From positions 103,933,619 to 103,997,618 of the forward strand of contig CM060947.1 of assembly GCA_030765055.1 (NCBI GenBank): a stretch of 64,000 bases of DNA. Direction: 5' to 3'. This document shows, piece after piece, positions 11,490 through 20,637 of the stretch; the stretch's first letter is position 1, and every line of letters begins with the position of its first letter. Made by a program: the position numbers and the translations under genes. The DNA comes from Mantis religiosa. Taxonomy: Eukaryota; Arthropoda; Insecta; Mantodea; Mantidae. A model generated the notes under the pieces. It made no database searches. It was not told where the DNA came from and was given only the letters and a program-made list of their open reading frames with translations.

Positions 11490-12625
11490 CACTATTTGTT
11501 ATACTATTGTGAACATTAAGTATGGAATACTGGCCAGAACTTTTAAATGGATAAATAAATTTAAATGCAGACTAATTTATTCTTATGGCAGGTACGGCCC
11601 CACCAGAAAGCATAACGGACAGTACTGCATTGATAAGCTGAGTGAGGTGAGAGGGTGAACTTCAGAATTTTAAATGGAAGCATGGTATAAATTTTAAATA
11701 TTCTGATACCCTTAATAAATTAACAAACTTTTAGGTCAATTTATGGAAATTAATAATTAACAATTATTGTTCTTCCACACTATCTTTGTGTAGGGCAAGA
11801 TTTGGATAGGTAGTGTCAGACTGAAAAATTTGATTCACTGGGAGATCCTTGTTCAAATTCAGACTAAGGCGTTGAATTTTTTCTCCTACTCTACCTATAA
11901 CAAACTTTGGTTCAAAATGCTTTACTTGAAATAATAATAACTTAAGAATTTATAAATACTGAAATCTTATTTAGCACACCAAATGAACTGAGAAAGAGAT
12001 CAGAAAATAATGCAAAAAGAATAAGATACAATCTGACTGAGCTTTCTGTAACCTTATGCAGCAAATCTGATGTGTTGTACTTCATGACTGTACAAACTAT
12101 TCTTACAAATGCTTATTCCTGTATTTCATGTCAATCAAAGTAAACATTTGCAGAAATTATTTTGTTGCTAATTTTCTTCTAAATACAAGGGGAATATGGA
12201 AATACAGTAGGCTTTAAGCAATAGTCAAATCTTTTAGGAGTGTAACCAATCTCTCTGCATGGCCATGAGTTAAACAAAAATGAATGATGACTTCCCATTT
12301 GATCAAAGTTTAAATATTGGGCAACTCAGGCAAATAACAAGGAATACCTTATACTTGGAAATGGTTCTCTCCACACAAAAAAAAAAAAAAAAAAAAAAGT
12401 GTTACATAAATTGAGTACTTTAACAAGATCTTTAGTTTTTTTGAAATAACATTTTGTCTAGCTCTTTTTACCAGTGATGCAAAAGTCATCCAGAATGTAG
12501 AGCATTTCTGAGAACATCCCCAGAAAATTCAAGATAATTTGTCATGAATGGAGCCCAGATTTGTATGTAAAATCCATGTTCTTTTTTGTATATTCTTAAG
12601 TATGCTAAAAATATATTTTGTTAGT
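11490..12625 (+). repeat. Long dispersed repeat, copy 1 of an inverted pair
   Basis: About 1.1 kb matches 28045-29105 in reverse orientation with an estimated 10-15% divergence, including a poly(A) run at 12378-12399. It is non-coding. It contains a SINE-A-like core (11800-11880) with TCAGACTGAAAAATTTGAT and GTTCAAATTCAGAC. Confidence 0.75.
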
Positions 12626-13302
12626 GACACTTTTGCAGACAATTTTGCCAGTATTAGTTAATGCACACAAAAGCATATTCAGGGAAAAATGCACATTTTA
12701 ATTTTTAAATTAAAACAGACATGTTTTATTCTTAAATGTGCTATTAAATTATTTTTTCCCTTTTAGATAGTTAACAATTACTGGTAATTAATAAAATGTG
12801 TAGAGTAATTTATGTGCTTTATTATTTATGTTTACTTATTTATAAGTGGGTGTACTTAAGTATGTACTACACAACCCCAAACTCAGTAAAGATATTATGA
12901 TTATATGAGCTACAATCACAACCGGGCATTCAGCCAGTTAAATATTAAACCAAGCATGTTTATTTACATTCATGTAATAGGTCATGTAAGTGTCTTGTGC
13001 AAAGGTATCGCAAAAATTCAGAAATGAAACCAGGTAATCCTCATGATAACCATAAAATCAAAGGATATCCATTGTGTCCAGTACTTCTTCATGTGGTTTG
13101 TTTCTTCCTCATTTTCCATTATTTTTAGGCTCAGCCAATATTTGGCTCAGTAAGTTGGCACTTGACAACTGATGAAGTTATTAATTTAATAGAGCTTGGT
13201 TTGGGAAATGCCACTCACAAAAGCATCTCAAAATGCATTGTTAAGTAAATATGTAAATCTAATACCTATAGAATAAAAAGAATATTTCAGAAAGTGGAGT
13301 GC
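12626..13302. other. Intronic, unassigned
   Basis: AT-rich with no recognisable features. Confidence 0.4.
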
Positions 13303-13675
13303 TATTGTTATTAAAATTAGGTAATGAGTCAACCTTGTATACACCTTTCTCCACTTACAAGTTTGTTTTATGAAGACTAGTTTCTGGGAACTTCTTTCCT
13401 ATTCTCAGTTCTGTGGTTACTGTGGAGGGTAGGAAAGAAGTTCTCAGAAACTAGTCTTCATAAAAACAACTTGTAAGTGGAGAAAGGTGTATACAAGGTT
13501 GACTCATTACCTAATTACTTCTTTCCTATCCTCAGTTCTGTGGTTGACTCAAGTCGACCACAGAACTGAGGGTAGGAAAGAAGTTCCCAGAAACTAGTCT
13601 TCATAAAAAAAACTTGTAAGTGGAGAAAACTGTATACAAGTTTGAATCATTGCTTAATTTTAATAACAATGTAAA
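13303..13675. repeat. Compound foldback repeat
   Basis: The motif TCCACTTACAAGTT...GAAGACTAGTTTCTGGGAACTTC occurs forward at 13350-13405, inverted at 13430-13485 and inverted again at 13560-13625. A short forward piece of CTCAGTTCTGTGGTT lies at about 13531. The outermost ends (ATTGTTATTAAAATTA at 13310 and TAATTTTAATAACAAT at 13656) also pair. It lies just upstream of the LINE at 13.7 kb. No coding content. Confidence 0.75.
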
Positions 13676-13689
13676 TCTAAGTTAAGTTG

Positions 13690-15527
13690 AAAGTAATATT
13701 TTTCATGAAGATGGTAATATATTGCAATGCTGGGTATGTGATAGGGCTAAGTCTTCCTATATGGAGATACGAAGGGAGTGCAAACAAGCAATAAATGAAA
13801 CCAAGAAACTGCACAACTGTAAACTCATTGAAGCTTCTAACAATAAATGCAACCAGGCTTGGAATTTGATAAATTCTGCAGCAAAAAGTGACACTAGGGA
13901 TGTTATCAACTTAACTCCTAATGAACTAAATGATTTTTTTGTAAGATCAGCGGAAGAAATTGGACATAACATAACTGAACCATAAGAATCCATATTAGAA
14001 CTTATCGAACACTGTGAACACAGATATAATCAAGGTGTCTTTGCTTTTCATGAAGTGACCCCCGAGACAGTACTGAACACCGTTATCCGTTTCAAGTCAT
14101 CAGACAGTGCGGACATTTATGGTTTATCTAATAATCTGCTTAAAAAAGTAATAGAATGTGTGTTGTGTCCACTTACCTCTTGTCTAAACAAATGTATTTT
14201 AGAAAGCATTTTTCCTAGTAAATTGAAACTGTCAAGGGTTGCGCCCATTTATAAAAAGGGAGATAGAAACGTACATTCAGTTACCGTCCTATATCATTAG
14301 TACCAATAATTTCAAAAGTGTTAGAAACAATCATGTATATTCAGCTTTGTGCTTGCTTAGAGGAAGAAAATATAATAAGTGAGGTACAATATGGTTTCAG
14401 AAAAGACAAGTTGACTGTAGATGCAATTGTCTCCCTTGTAAAAAATATCCTCTGTGCATTCGAAACAAAAAACATAGCTCAGGCTACCTTCTGTGATCTG
14501 AGCAAAGCATTTGATTGTGTGAACCACGCACATCTTTTAACCAAACTTAAATTTTATAGTTTAGGCGACACTGCACTCAAGCTTTTTCAATCGTACTTAA
14601 CGAATCGACAACAAATTTTCTGTCGGAGGTGAGCGATCTAGAATGACTGAACTAAAATGCGGGGTTCCCCAGGGTTCCATTCTCGGGCCTTTATTATTTG
14701 CATTGATGATTAATGATTTACCTTCCTTTGTAAATACACACACAATACTAAATGCAGACGACACCACTTTTCTCAGTACCAGCTCTGACTATCAAGACCT
14801 CAAAACTATAGTAGAAGATATCCTGCTGCATGCAGATCTCTGGTATAGAGCTAATGGTTTCTGGTTGAATGAAAACAAAACACAGCATCTTTGGTTTAGT
14901 TTAAGAGAAATCCCAGAATCAAATGTTGCAAATGAAGTAAAATTTCTGGGTGTATTGGTGGACAGTAAACTGTCATGGGAGAATACATTACTGCCAAACT
15001 TTCAAGAGTAATATATCTTACAAGAAACTTAAAAAATTGTGTACCTGACACATATATCAGAACAGTATATTTCGCTTTCTTTCACAGTATTATTGCATAT
15101 GGTATCCAACTGTGGGGTAACAGTAGCCATATCAACAAAGTCCTCTTATTGCAGAAAAATTTTGTGCATATAATAACACATTTAGACAAATTAGCACACT
15201 GTAAGCCTCTCTTTATTAAATTAAGAATAATGACCATTGTAAACTTGTACATTTATACTGTCATATTACATCTAAAGAATAATTTAGCTGACTACCAATT
15301 TAGGCAAGATATTCACAATTATAATACAAGGAATAACAACCGAATCGATACACCATATCATAGATTGTCGAAATCGCACAACAGTTTTGAAGTTTTAGGC
15401 ATCAGACTGTTCAACACATTCCCAGCTGACTTAATTCATTTACCATACACAGCTTTTAAACGCAGACTCAGAGACAAATTGCTAGACAATCCCTATTATT
15501 CTGTAGATGAATACTTTGAAAATATAT
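13690..15527 (+). pseudogene. LINE reverse transcriptase pseudogene (CR1/L2/Jockey-like)
   Basis: Successive frames carry the RT core: YGFRKDK near 14390, FCDLSKAFDCVNH (motif A) near 14500, GVPQGSILGPLLF (motif B) near 14665 and NADDTTF (motif C) near 14755. A C-terminal block with HNYNTRNNNRIDTPYHRLSK (about 15320) and SVDEYFEN follows. The open frame is broken at least four times (about 13983, 14300, 14630 and 15010), so it is inactive. The endonuclease is missing, so the copy is 5'-truncated. The last codons are split by the Gypsy insertion at 15528; beyond it, the target continues at 18231 with an immediate stop. The clade call is tentative, from the C-terminal NTR..N...P pattern. It is intronic and in opposite orientation to QTRT2. 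Confidence 0.8.
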
Positions 15528-15767
15528 TGTGACTTTGGGGGTTCGTGAAATAACAAAACGAGGTTACAAAACACAAAAACTACACTTTATTTTCCTAGCA
15601 ATACACCGTTTACCATTACAAAATTACTAGATCACTTCAAAACTGTTTATTTTTCAAACACTACCCTCAACTGTCTCGCTTCCGGTAACGATCGGCCCCA
15701 AAGTTTTCTGAATCTCCACCGGCCATCATTTATTCATCGGCTTCGCGAGTCTACCGCCAGGGTGACA
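15528..15767 (-). repeat. 3' LTR of the Gypsy element
   Basis: 240 bp, ending next to the purine-rich tract. It matches 17991-18230 except for about 7 substitutions. Confidence 0.92.
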
Positions 15768-15781
15768 CTGCTCCCTCCTCA
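15768..15781 (-). promoter_or_regulatory. Polypurine tract
   Basis: On the minus strand TTGAGGAGGGAGCAG abuts the 3' LTR. An identical tract abuts the LTR of the second Gypsy element at 37093. Confidence 0.75.
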
Positions 15782-16966
15782 AGACTGGTCGTCCCGAACA
15801 GCGCCTTCGTAGTGGGCAAGGCGATCCAGGTGTACCACCAACATCTTTCCTCGGGGCACCTTCTGGATGCGGTAGACCATGTCGTTAATCCTTTTCACCA
15901 CACGGTACGGTCCTTGCCATGGCTGCTGAAGCTTCGGGCAGCGTCCCTTGGTCCGGGTCGGGCGGTACAACCAGACCAGGTCACCTTGCTGGAACCCTTG
16001 GCTGTTGGCTTGCCTGTCGTATCGGGTTTTCATTCGGTCGCTCGCCTTCTGGATGTTCTGGCGAGCCATCTCGTGCATGTCGTGGAGGTGGTCCACCAGG
16101 TTCTCCACATCCCTCAAGAGTGGCCCCAAGTCTGCGTCCGCCAGCTGCTCCCTCCTCAGGCCTGCGCTATCCCAGCCATCCGCAGGCACTGCCGTGACTA
16201 CTCGAACTGCTGCGGCACGCTCCTTCCCCTCCACTCTTGTGCATTGGCCGCACTCTACTGGACAGGGTCTTCGGGACATAGCGTCCGCGTTACCGTGACT
16301 TTTCCCTCTGCGATGTTCCGAGGTGAAGTCGTACTCCTGCTGCCTCTGGACCCAACGTGCTGTCTGGCCTTCCGGTCGTGCCGTCACCATCACCTCGCTC
16401 CTCGCGGGGACAACCTCGTCTTCGTTCAAGATGACTCTGCAAATTCCAAGGCGCTCATCTGGTTGACGGAGTATAACCTCTTCTCCGTTGAGCCTCAGGA
16501 CCTTCCTGCCGACGTCGACCGTCGCCTCGTGGCTCCTGAGGGCATCCAGTCCCAGAATCACCTCCTCAGCCACCTTCGCGACGAACACCCACAGACGCAC
16601 GGCACTCCGTCCCAAGGTCAGCTCCAGCAGGGCCTCCTCCACATGCATGGTTTCGCCCGATGCCGTCACAAGCTCGTATGGTCGGCTCGGCTTCCTCGTC
16701 GGCAAACCCTTCGCCACGTCAGGTCTGATGATGGTCACGGCCGCCCCAGTGTCCACCAGCATGCGGCACGGCTTTCCTCTTACCCAGACGTCCGCGATGA
16801 GGTTGTCATCCATCCGCCGGCTGACGGCGCGGATTGTCACTCGAGGGGATGGTGGTAATGGCGCCGACGTGCCCCTCTCCACGCCGGCCCTTACTCGTTT
16901 TCCGGCTGCTCTTCCTGGTGTGGGCAGTCTCTCTGCAGGTGTCCGGGCTGTCCACACCCCCAACAC
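15779..16966 (-). CDS. Gypsy deleted pol: protease fused to RNase H tail and integrase C-terminus
   Basis: One open frame of 395 codons, with the genuine part starting around residue 32 (GTSAPLPPSPRV). An aspartic protease follows: LVDTGAAVTIIRPDV (residues ~70-85) with the flap-side ILGLDAL near 138. Near residue 207 the frame jumps to a fragment of the RNase H end (FTSEHRRGKSHGNADAMSRR). Near residue 285 it jumps again to the integrase C-terminal region (VENLVDHLHDMHE through GDLVWLYRPTR and GPYRVVKRI, a GPY/F module). Reverse transcriptase and the integrase DDE core are absent, yet the frame stays open across both joins. The first ~30 residues come from out-of-frame translation of the gag zinc knuckle. 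It cannot reverse transcribe by itself and must depend on full-length relatives. Confidence 0.85.
   Translation of the reverse strand: MLGVWTARTPAERLPTPGRAAGKRVRAGVERGTSAPLPPSPRVTIRAVSRRMDDNLIADVWVRGKPCRMLVDTGAAVTIIRPDVAKGLPTRKPSRPYELVTASGETMHVEEALLELTLGRSAVRLWVFVAKVAEEVILGLDALRSHEATVDVGRKVLRLNGEEVILRQPDERLGICRVILNEDEVVPARSEVMVTARPEGQTARWVQRQQEYDFTSEHRRGKSHGNADAMSRRPCPVECGQCTRVEGKERAAAVRVVTAVPADGWDSAGLRREQLADADLGPLLRDVENLVDHLHDMHEMARQNIQKASDRMKTRYDRQANSQGFQQGDLVWLYRPTRTKGRCPKLQQPWQGPYRVVKRINDMVYRIQKVPRGKMLVVHLDRLAHYEGAVRDDQS
16924..16965 (-). other. CCHC zinc knuckle, out of frame with gag and pol
   Basis: CWGCGQPGHLQRDC (C-x2-C-x4-H-x4-C) is readable on the minus strand but lies in a frame different from both the gag and the pol frames, so at least one indel has occurred here. 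In the sister element at 38.7 kb the knuckle is in frame with gag, but its second Cys is Phe (CWGFGQ). Confidence 0.75.
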
Positions 16967-16972
16967 AGGCCA

Positions 16973-17962
16973 CTAGGTGTTCGCCGGCCTCCCACAGGGT
17001 CTTCTGTCTCCGGCGTAGCGGACACTCGTTCTCGGCGTCGGGATAGATGCTACCTTGGCCGCCTCCATCCTTAATGCCGCTGTCAGCGCCTCGTGGATGG
17101 TTTTATAATCACCGAGCATTAGGCGCTGACGAATCTCCGTGTCCCGTATCCCGTCGACAAAGTTGTAGGCGGCTTCCCGGGATACGAACTCCAGTGGCAG
17201 GTCAACCAAGGCCTTGCTAGCCAGCTGCTCAATCGGTATGGCTAACTCCTGCAGCGTCTCCCCCGGCTGCTGTGACCTTGCCTTTAGTTGGCTGCGGTAC
17301 GCTGCGGCTAAGCGGTGGTTCCTGAAACGATTCTCCAGGGCCTCCCAGATGTCCTTGGGCGCCGCCGTTGTCTGCACCGCGTTTAGGACTTCTGCGGCCC
17401 GTCCCTGGAGGCTGGCTATTAGCTGTGTGGCCTCCTCCTCCGGTGACCATCTGTTGTGCTTGGTCACTGTGTCGAACTGGCGGCGGAAGACCTCAAATGT
17501 TGACGCGCCGTCATATTTCGGCGGTTTGACGCGCACAGATGTTGTGTCGCGTCCCGGCGCGTCGGCCTTCAAATCCTTCAGTTTCCTGCCGACGACGTCC
17601 TCTACTATGGCGTTCAGGGACTTGACGCTGGTGTCGGCCTTTCCCTCCAGGTCGTCAAAGCGGCTCACCAGGTCCTCGACGCGCTCGTCCTTTTGGCCCA
17701 TCCGCTTGCCCAGCTCCGTCACGTTATCCCTCACGCCGGCCAACTGTTCTTCAAACTTCACGGCAAGGGCCTCATTTGCCGCTTTCATCTCCGTGGCCAG
17801 GCTGTCGTTTGCTGTCCTCATTTCTGTGGTCAATTCGGTCTTTATTTGTTTCAACTCCGCGGCCAGGTTGTTATTTGCCACTTCTGTTTTTGCAGCGAGG
17901 TTTTCATTTGCCGTCTTCATTTCTTCCATTTTCTCTAAAATCTTTGCCAATGCAGCTTCCAT
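16973..17962 (-). CDS. Gypsy gag
   Basis: Begins MEAALAKILEKMEEMK at 17962-17960. Residues 1-100 are a coiled coil rich in NNLAAELKQ and NDSLATEM blocks. A capsid-like region follows with PPKYDGASTFEVFRRQFDTV (~150), WSPEEEATQLIASLQGRAAE (~172) and FRNHRLAAAYRSQL (~213), the usual arrangement in Metaviridae gags. The frame ends just before the zinc knuckle. An upstream in-frame ATG inside the LTR would extend the ORF to 18037, but the internal ATG, just after the primer-binding site, matches the other gags here. Role: particle assembly and RNA packaging. Confidence 0.88.
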   Translation of the reverse strand: MEAALAKILEKMEEMKTANENLAAKTEVANNNLAAELKQIKTELTTEMRTANDSLATEMKAANEALAVKFEEQLAGVRDNVTELGKRMGQKDERVEDLVSRFDDLEGKADTSVKSLNAIVEDVVGRKLKDLKADAPGRDTTSVRVKPPKYDGASTFEVFRRQFDTVTKHNRWSPEEEATQLIASLQGRAAEVLNAVQTTAAPKDIWEALENRFRNHRLAAAYRSQLKARSQQPGETLQELAIPIEQLASKALVDLPLEFVSREAAYNFVDGIRDTEIRQRLMLGDYKTIHEALTAALRMEAAKVASIPTPRTSVRYAGDRRPCGRPANT

Positions 17963-17970
17963 TGTCGTAT

Positions 17971-17988
17971 ATCCCACTCCTGACACCA
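17971..17988 (-). promoter_or_regulatory. Primer-binding site for tRNA-Leu
   Basis: The minus strand reads TGGTGTCAGGAGTGGGAT, the complement of a 3' end CACTCCTGACACCA, which is that of animal tRNA-Leu(CAG). Two bases separate it from the LTR at 17991. Confidence 0.85.
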
Positions 17989-17990
17989 GT

Positions 17991-18230
17991 TGTGACTTTG
18001 TGGGTTCGTGAAATAACAAAACGAGGTTACAAAACACAAAAACTACACTTTATTTTCCTAGCAATACACTATTTACCATTACAAAATTGCTAGATCACCT
18101 CAAAACTGTTTATTTTTCAAACACTACCCTCAACTGTCTCGCTTCCGGTAACGATCGGCCCCGAAGTTTTCCGAATCTCCACCGGCCATCATTTATTCAT
18201 CGGCTTCGCGAGTCTACCGCCAGGGTGACA
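17991..18230 (-). repeat. 5' LTR of the Gypsy element
   Basis: 240 bp, TGT...ACA, followed by ATAT (18231-18234), the target duplication. Confidence 0.92.
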
Positions 18231-18639
18231 ATATCTTAAAAGCTGTAGGAAATGTTTGCTATAATTCCATTACAATCTGTAATGATTCATGAATTGTACT
18301 GATACACATATACAAGTGGTTTTAAACTCTTTTACTGAATGACCAATATGCATCTATGCTTAGCTGTAATATTAGTTTTAAGTAAGAGTACAGCGGTATA
18401 ACTGTTCCATCAAACTGGAGGAAATGCCATTTATAAATTTACTGCTGACCTGTCATGGCAGTAGGAACGTCCTTCATTTGGCAAATGAAGGAAAGGCTGG
18501 TGATGATATAATGATTTGCCAAGCCTGATCCGGCGGCTCCATAGACCAACCTCAAGATTCAAAATTATTAAAATGATGAATGAAAATGATAAATTTGAAT
18601 TAACATATTTGAACTTATGGAAAGGAACAATTCTCAATA

Positions 18640-19540
18640 TATTTTGCCTACAATCCTCCGAATAATGTTCTAGAATTGAATTTTTTGAATATAGCTAAAA
18701 AAACTATCATAATAGGAGATTTCAATGCCCACTCCAAATGTTGGGGCTATAAAGATACTAATCCACCAGGGAGAGTAACAGAAGACTGGATACATTACAA
18801 TAATATAGAATTAATCTTCAATAAAGACAATATTGGTACATATATCCATCACAATGGTTTAACATATAATCCAGATACATTATTTGTTTCATCAGATTTA
18901 ATAGATAGAACGTCATGTAATATTTCTGAAAGTATGGGCTCCAATCATCGAGCAACAATTGCTAACATAACATTAAGTAAAAACAAGACAAAGACTAACA
19001 ATAAAAGCTCTTGGAATTTTAAGAAAGCCAATTGGAAAGGATACCAAATAGAATTAGAAAAATTAATGCCTTCTATGATCAAACCACTAACATTTCTCCT
19101 AACAAAATTAATGATAATCTCTGCCAGCTTCTACTACATACTGCAAAAAAGTACATCCCTAAAGGAAAAGTTAAAACTTACAAACCCTTTTGGTCTAAAG
19201 ATTTAGAGACCTTAAAAAATGAACGAGAATCAGCTAGAAAGTTAGCTGAAATTAACAAAGATCCTAAAAGTATTCCCAACTGGAAAATCAAAACAGCAAA
19301 ATTCAAAAAAGAAATTCTCTGTGCAAAAAAAAAAAACTCCTATAATAAATTTATTGAAACTATTGATTATAGGAAAGATAATAAAGCTATACATAAGTTC
19401 ATTTCAACACATTATGAGGATAATAATGTTTCTAAACATCCTATTATATATAAAGAACTGATAACCAAAAAATTGCCAGTGCATTTAATTCAAATTTTAC
19501 ATCATCTAAAATTCCAAGAATATATAAAAAGCTAGAGAAG
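18640..19540 (+). pseudogene. LINE endonuclease domain (degenerate)
   Basis: AYNPPNN at about 18646 and IIIGDFNAHSKCWGYKDTN at about 18710 are the apurinic/apyrimidinic-type endonuclease strand with the catalytic GDFNAH. SNHRATIANI (about 18945) corresponds to the final SDH.P motif, with an asparagine in place of the usual D (SNH). A frameshift around 19030-19200 moves the linker (SWNFKKANWKGYQ) to another frame. The start of the domain is deleted. Confidence 0.75.
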
Positions 19541-19589
19541 AACATAAAGAAGGAAATAAAAGAAATAAAGAAAAAAAAACTTATTTAAT

Positions 19590-20537
19590 TTCAACAGATG
19601 AAATATTTTATCATGAATTTACAGCTTCTGAACTTGATATAGCTATTTGTAAAACACCTAATAGAAAAGCCCCAGGACCAGACAAAATTCATCCAGAATT
19701 CATTAAAAATTTGGGTAAAAAAGCAAAAACTATATTACTCACCTTCTATAATCATGTCTGGAAATCTTCTGTTCCATCCAATTGGAAAAAAGCTATTATT
19801 ATTCCAATATTCAAACCAGGCAAATCAGCAGCTGATATTAACAACTATAGACCTATATTATTAACCAGTGTTTTAGTAAAAATTATGGAAAGAATGATTT
19901 CAGCTAGATTAAATTGGTATCTTGAACAACATAATCTTCTATCACCCTGCCAAGCCGGATTCCGGAAAAAACATACAACCAGTGAACAAGTAATTGAACT
20001 CAGTCAAGAAATTAAAGAGGGATTTAATAGAAAAGAAGATACCTTAGCTGTATTTGTTGATCTGAAATCTGCATATGATACTGTATGGAGATGTGATCTT
20101 ATTAAGAAACTACAACAGATTGGAATTAAAGATATGCTTCACTGGATATCAGAATTTGTCTCAGAAAGATATTGCGCAACTTCTTATGGTTCATCATTAT
20201 CAAGATTCAAAAAAATCCATCTAGGTTTACCTCAAGGAGCAGTACATAGCACTACTCTATTCAATATCTATATAAATGATCTGCCCAAACAACTTCAACA
20301 AACAGGCATCAACACTGCATTGTATGCAGATGACTTAGTAATTTGGAAATCAGGCAAACTTGAAATTCTAAAGACAAATATTCAAAATTCTTTGAATACC
20401 CTTAAAAAATGGGAAGTAAACACTGTGAAAAGTAACTATCAGCTCTTCTCTCTAAGAAAGAAACAATCCAGTATTACCTTAAGTTATGATAATACCAAAT
20501 TAACCAGAACAGAAAATGCTCAATATCTTGGAATATT
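19590..20537 (+). pseudogene. LINE reverse transcriptase (nearly intact core, C-terminus cut)
   Basis: A long open frame from about 19711 holds the fingers-palm RT: NWKKAIIIPIFKPGK, NNYRPILLTSVLVKIMER, CQAGFRKKHTT, AVFVDLKSAYDTVW (motif A), GLPQGAVHSTTLFNIYINDL (motif B, with V-H-S-T in place of the usual L-S-P) and ALYADDLVIW (motif C with an intact YADD). TPNRKAPGPDKIHPE lies just upstream in the same stretch. It is of the I/Jockey-group type, which carries RNase H downstream. Cut at 20537 by the Penelope insert, inside YLGIL; the rest continues at 23813. Confidence 0.85.
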
Positions 20538-20593
20538 AGTACAAAATTGAATCGAGAATATATTGACACATTGCTTCACTCACCTGTTTATTC

Positions 20594-20637
20594 ACAGGAC
20601 ATGTTTCAAGAGCTCTTGCTCTTATCCTCAGCTGATA
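20594..20637 (-). ncRNA. Hammerhead ribozyme-like motif in the Penelope end
   Basis: Minus-strand counterpart of the motif at 23674-23715: CTGAGGA (20631-20625), a 6-bp stem II (AAGAGC/GCTCTT), GAA, a palindromic ACATGT and C. Confidence 0.6.

Larger units (their letters stand above)
15528..18230 (-). mobile_element. Internally deleted Gypsy element (2.7 kb, ATAT target duplication)
   Basis: LTRs at 15528-15767 and 17991-18230 are each 240 bp, begin TGTGACTTTG and end GGTGACA (plus strand), and differ at about 7 positions (roughly 97% identity). ATAT flanks the element (15524-15527 and 18231-18234). The primer-binding site, gag, protease, an RNase H scrap, the integrase C-terminus and a purine tract are present; reverse transcriptase and the integrase core are missing. 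It is inserted in the last codons of the LINE. Confidence 0.92.

Noticed and set aside
15812..16858. Long plus-strand ORFs at 15.8-18.1 and 37.3-39.8 kb
   Set aside because: They lie antisense to Gypsy gag/pol; the high GC of that region leaves many chance frames open.
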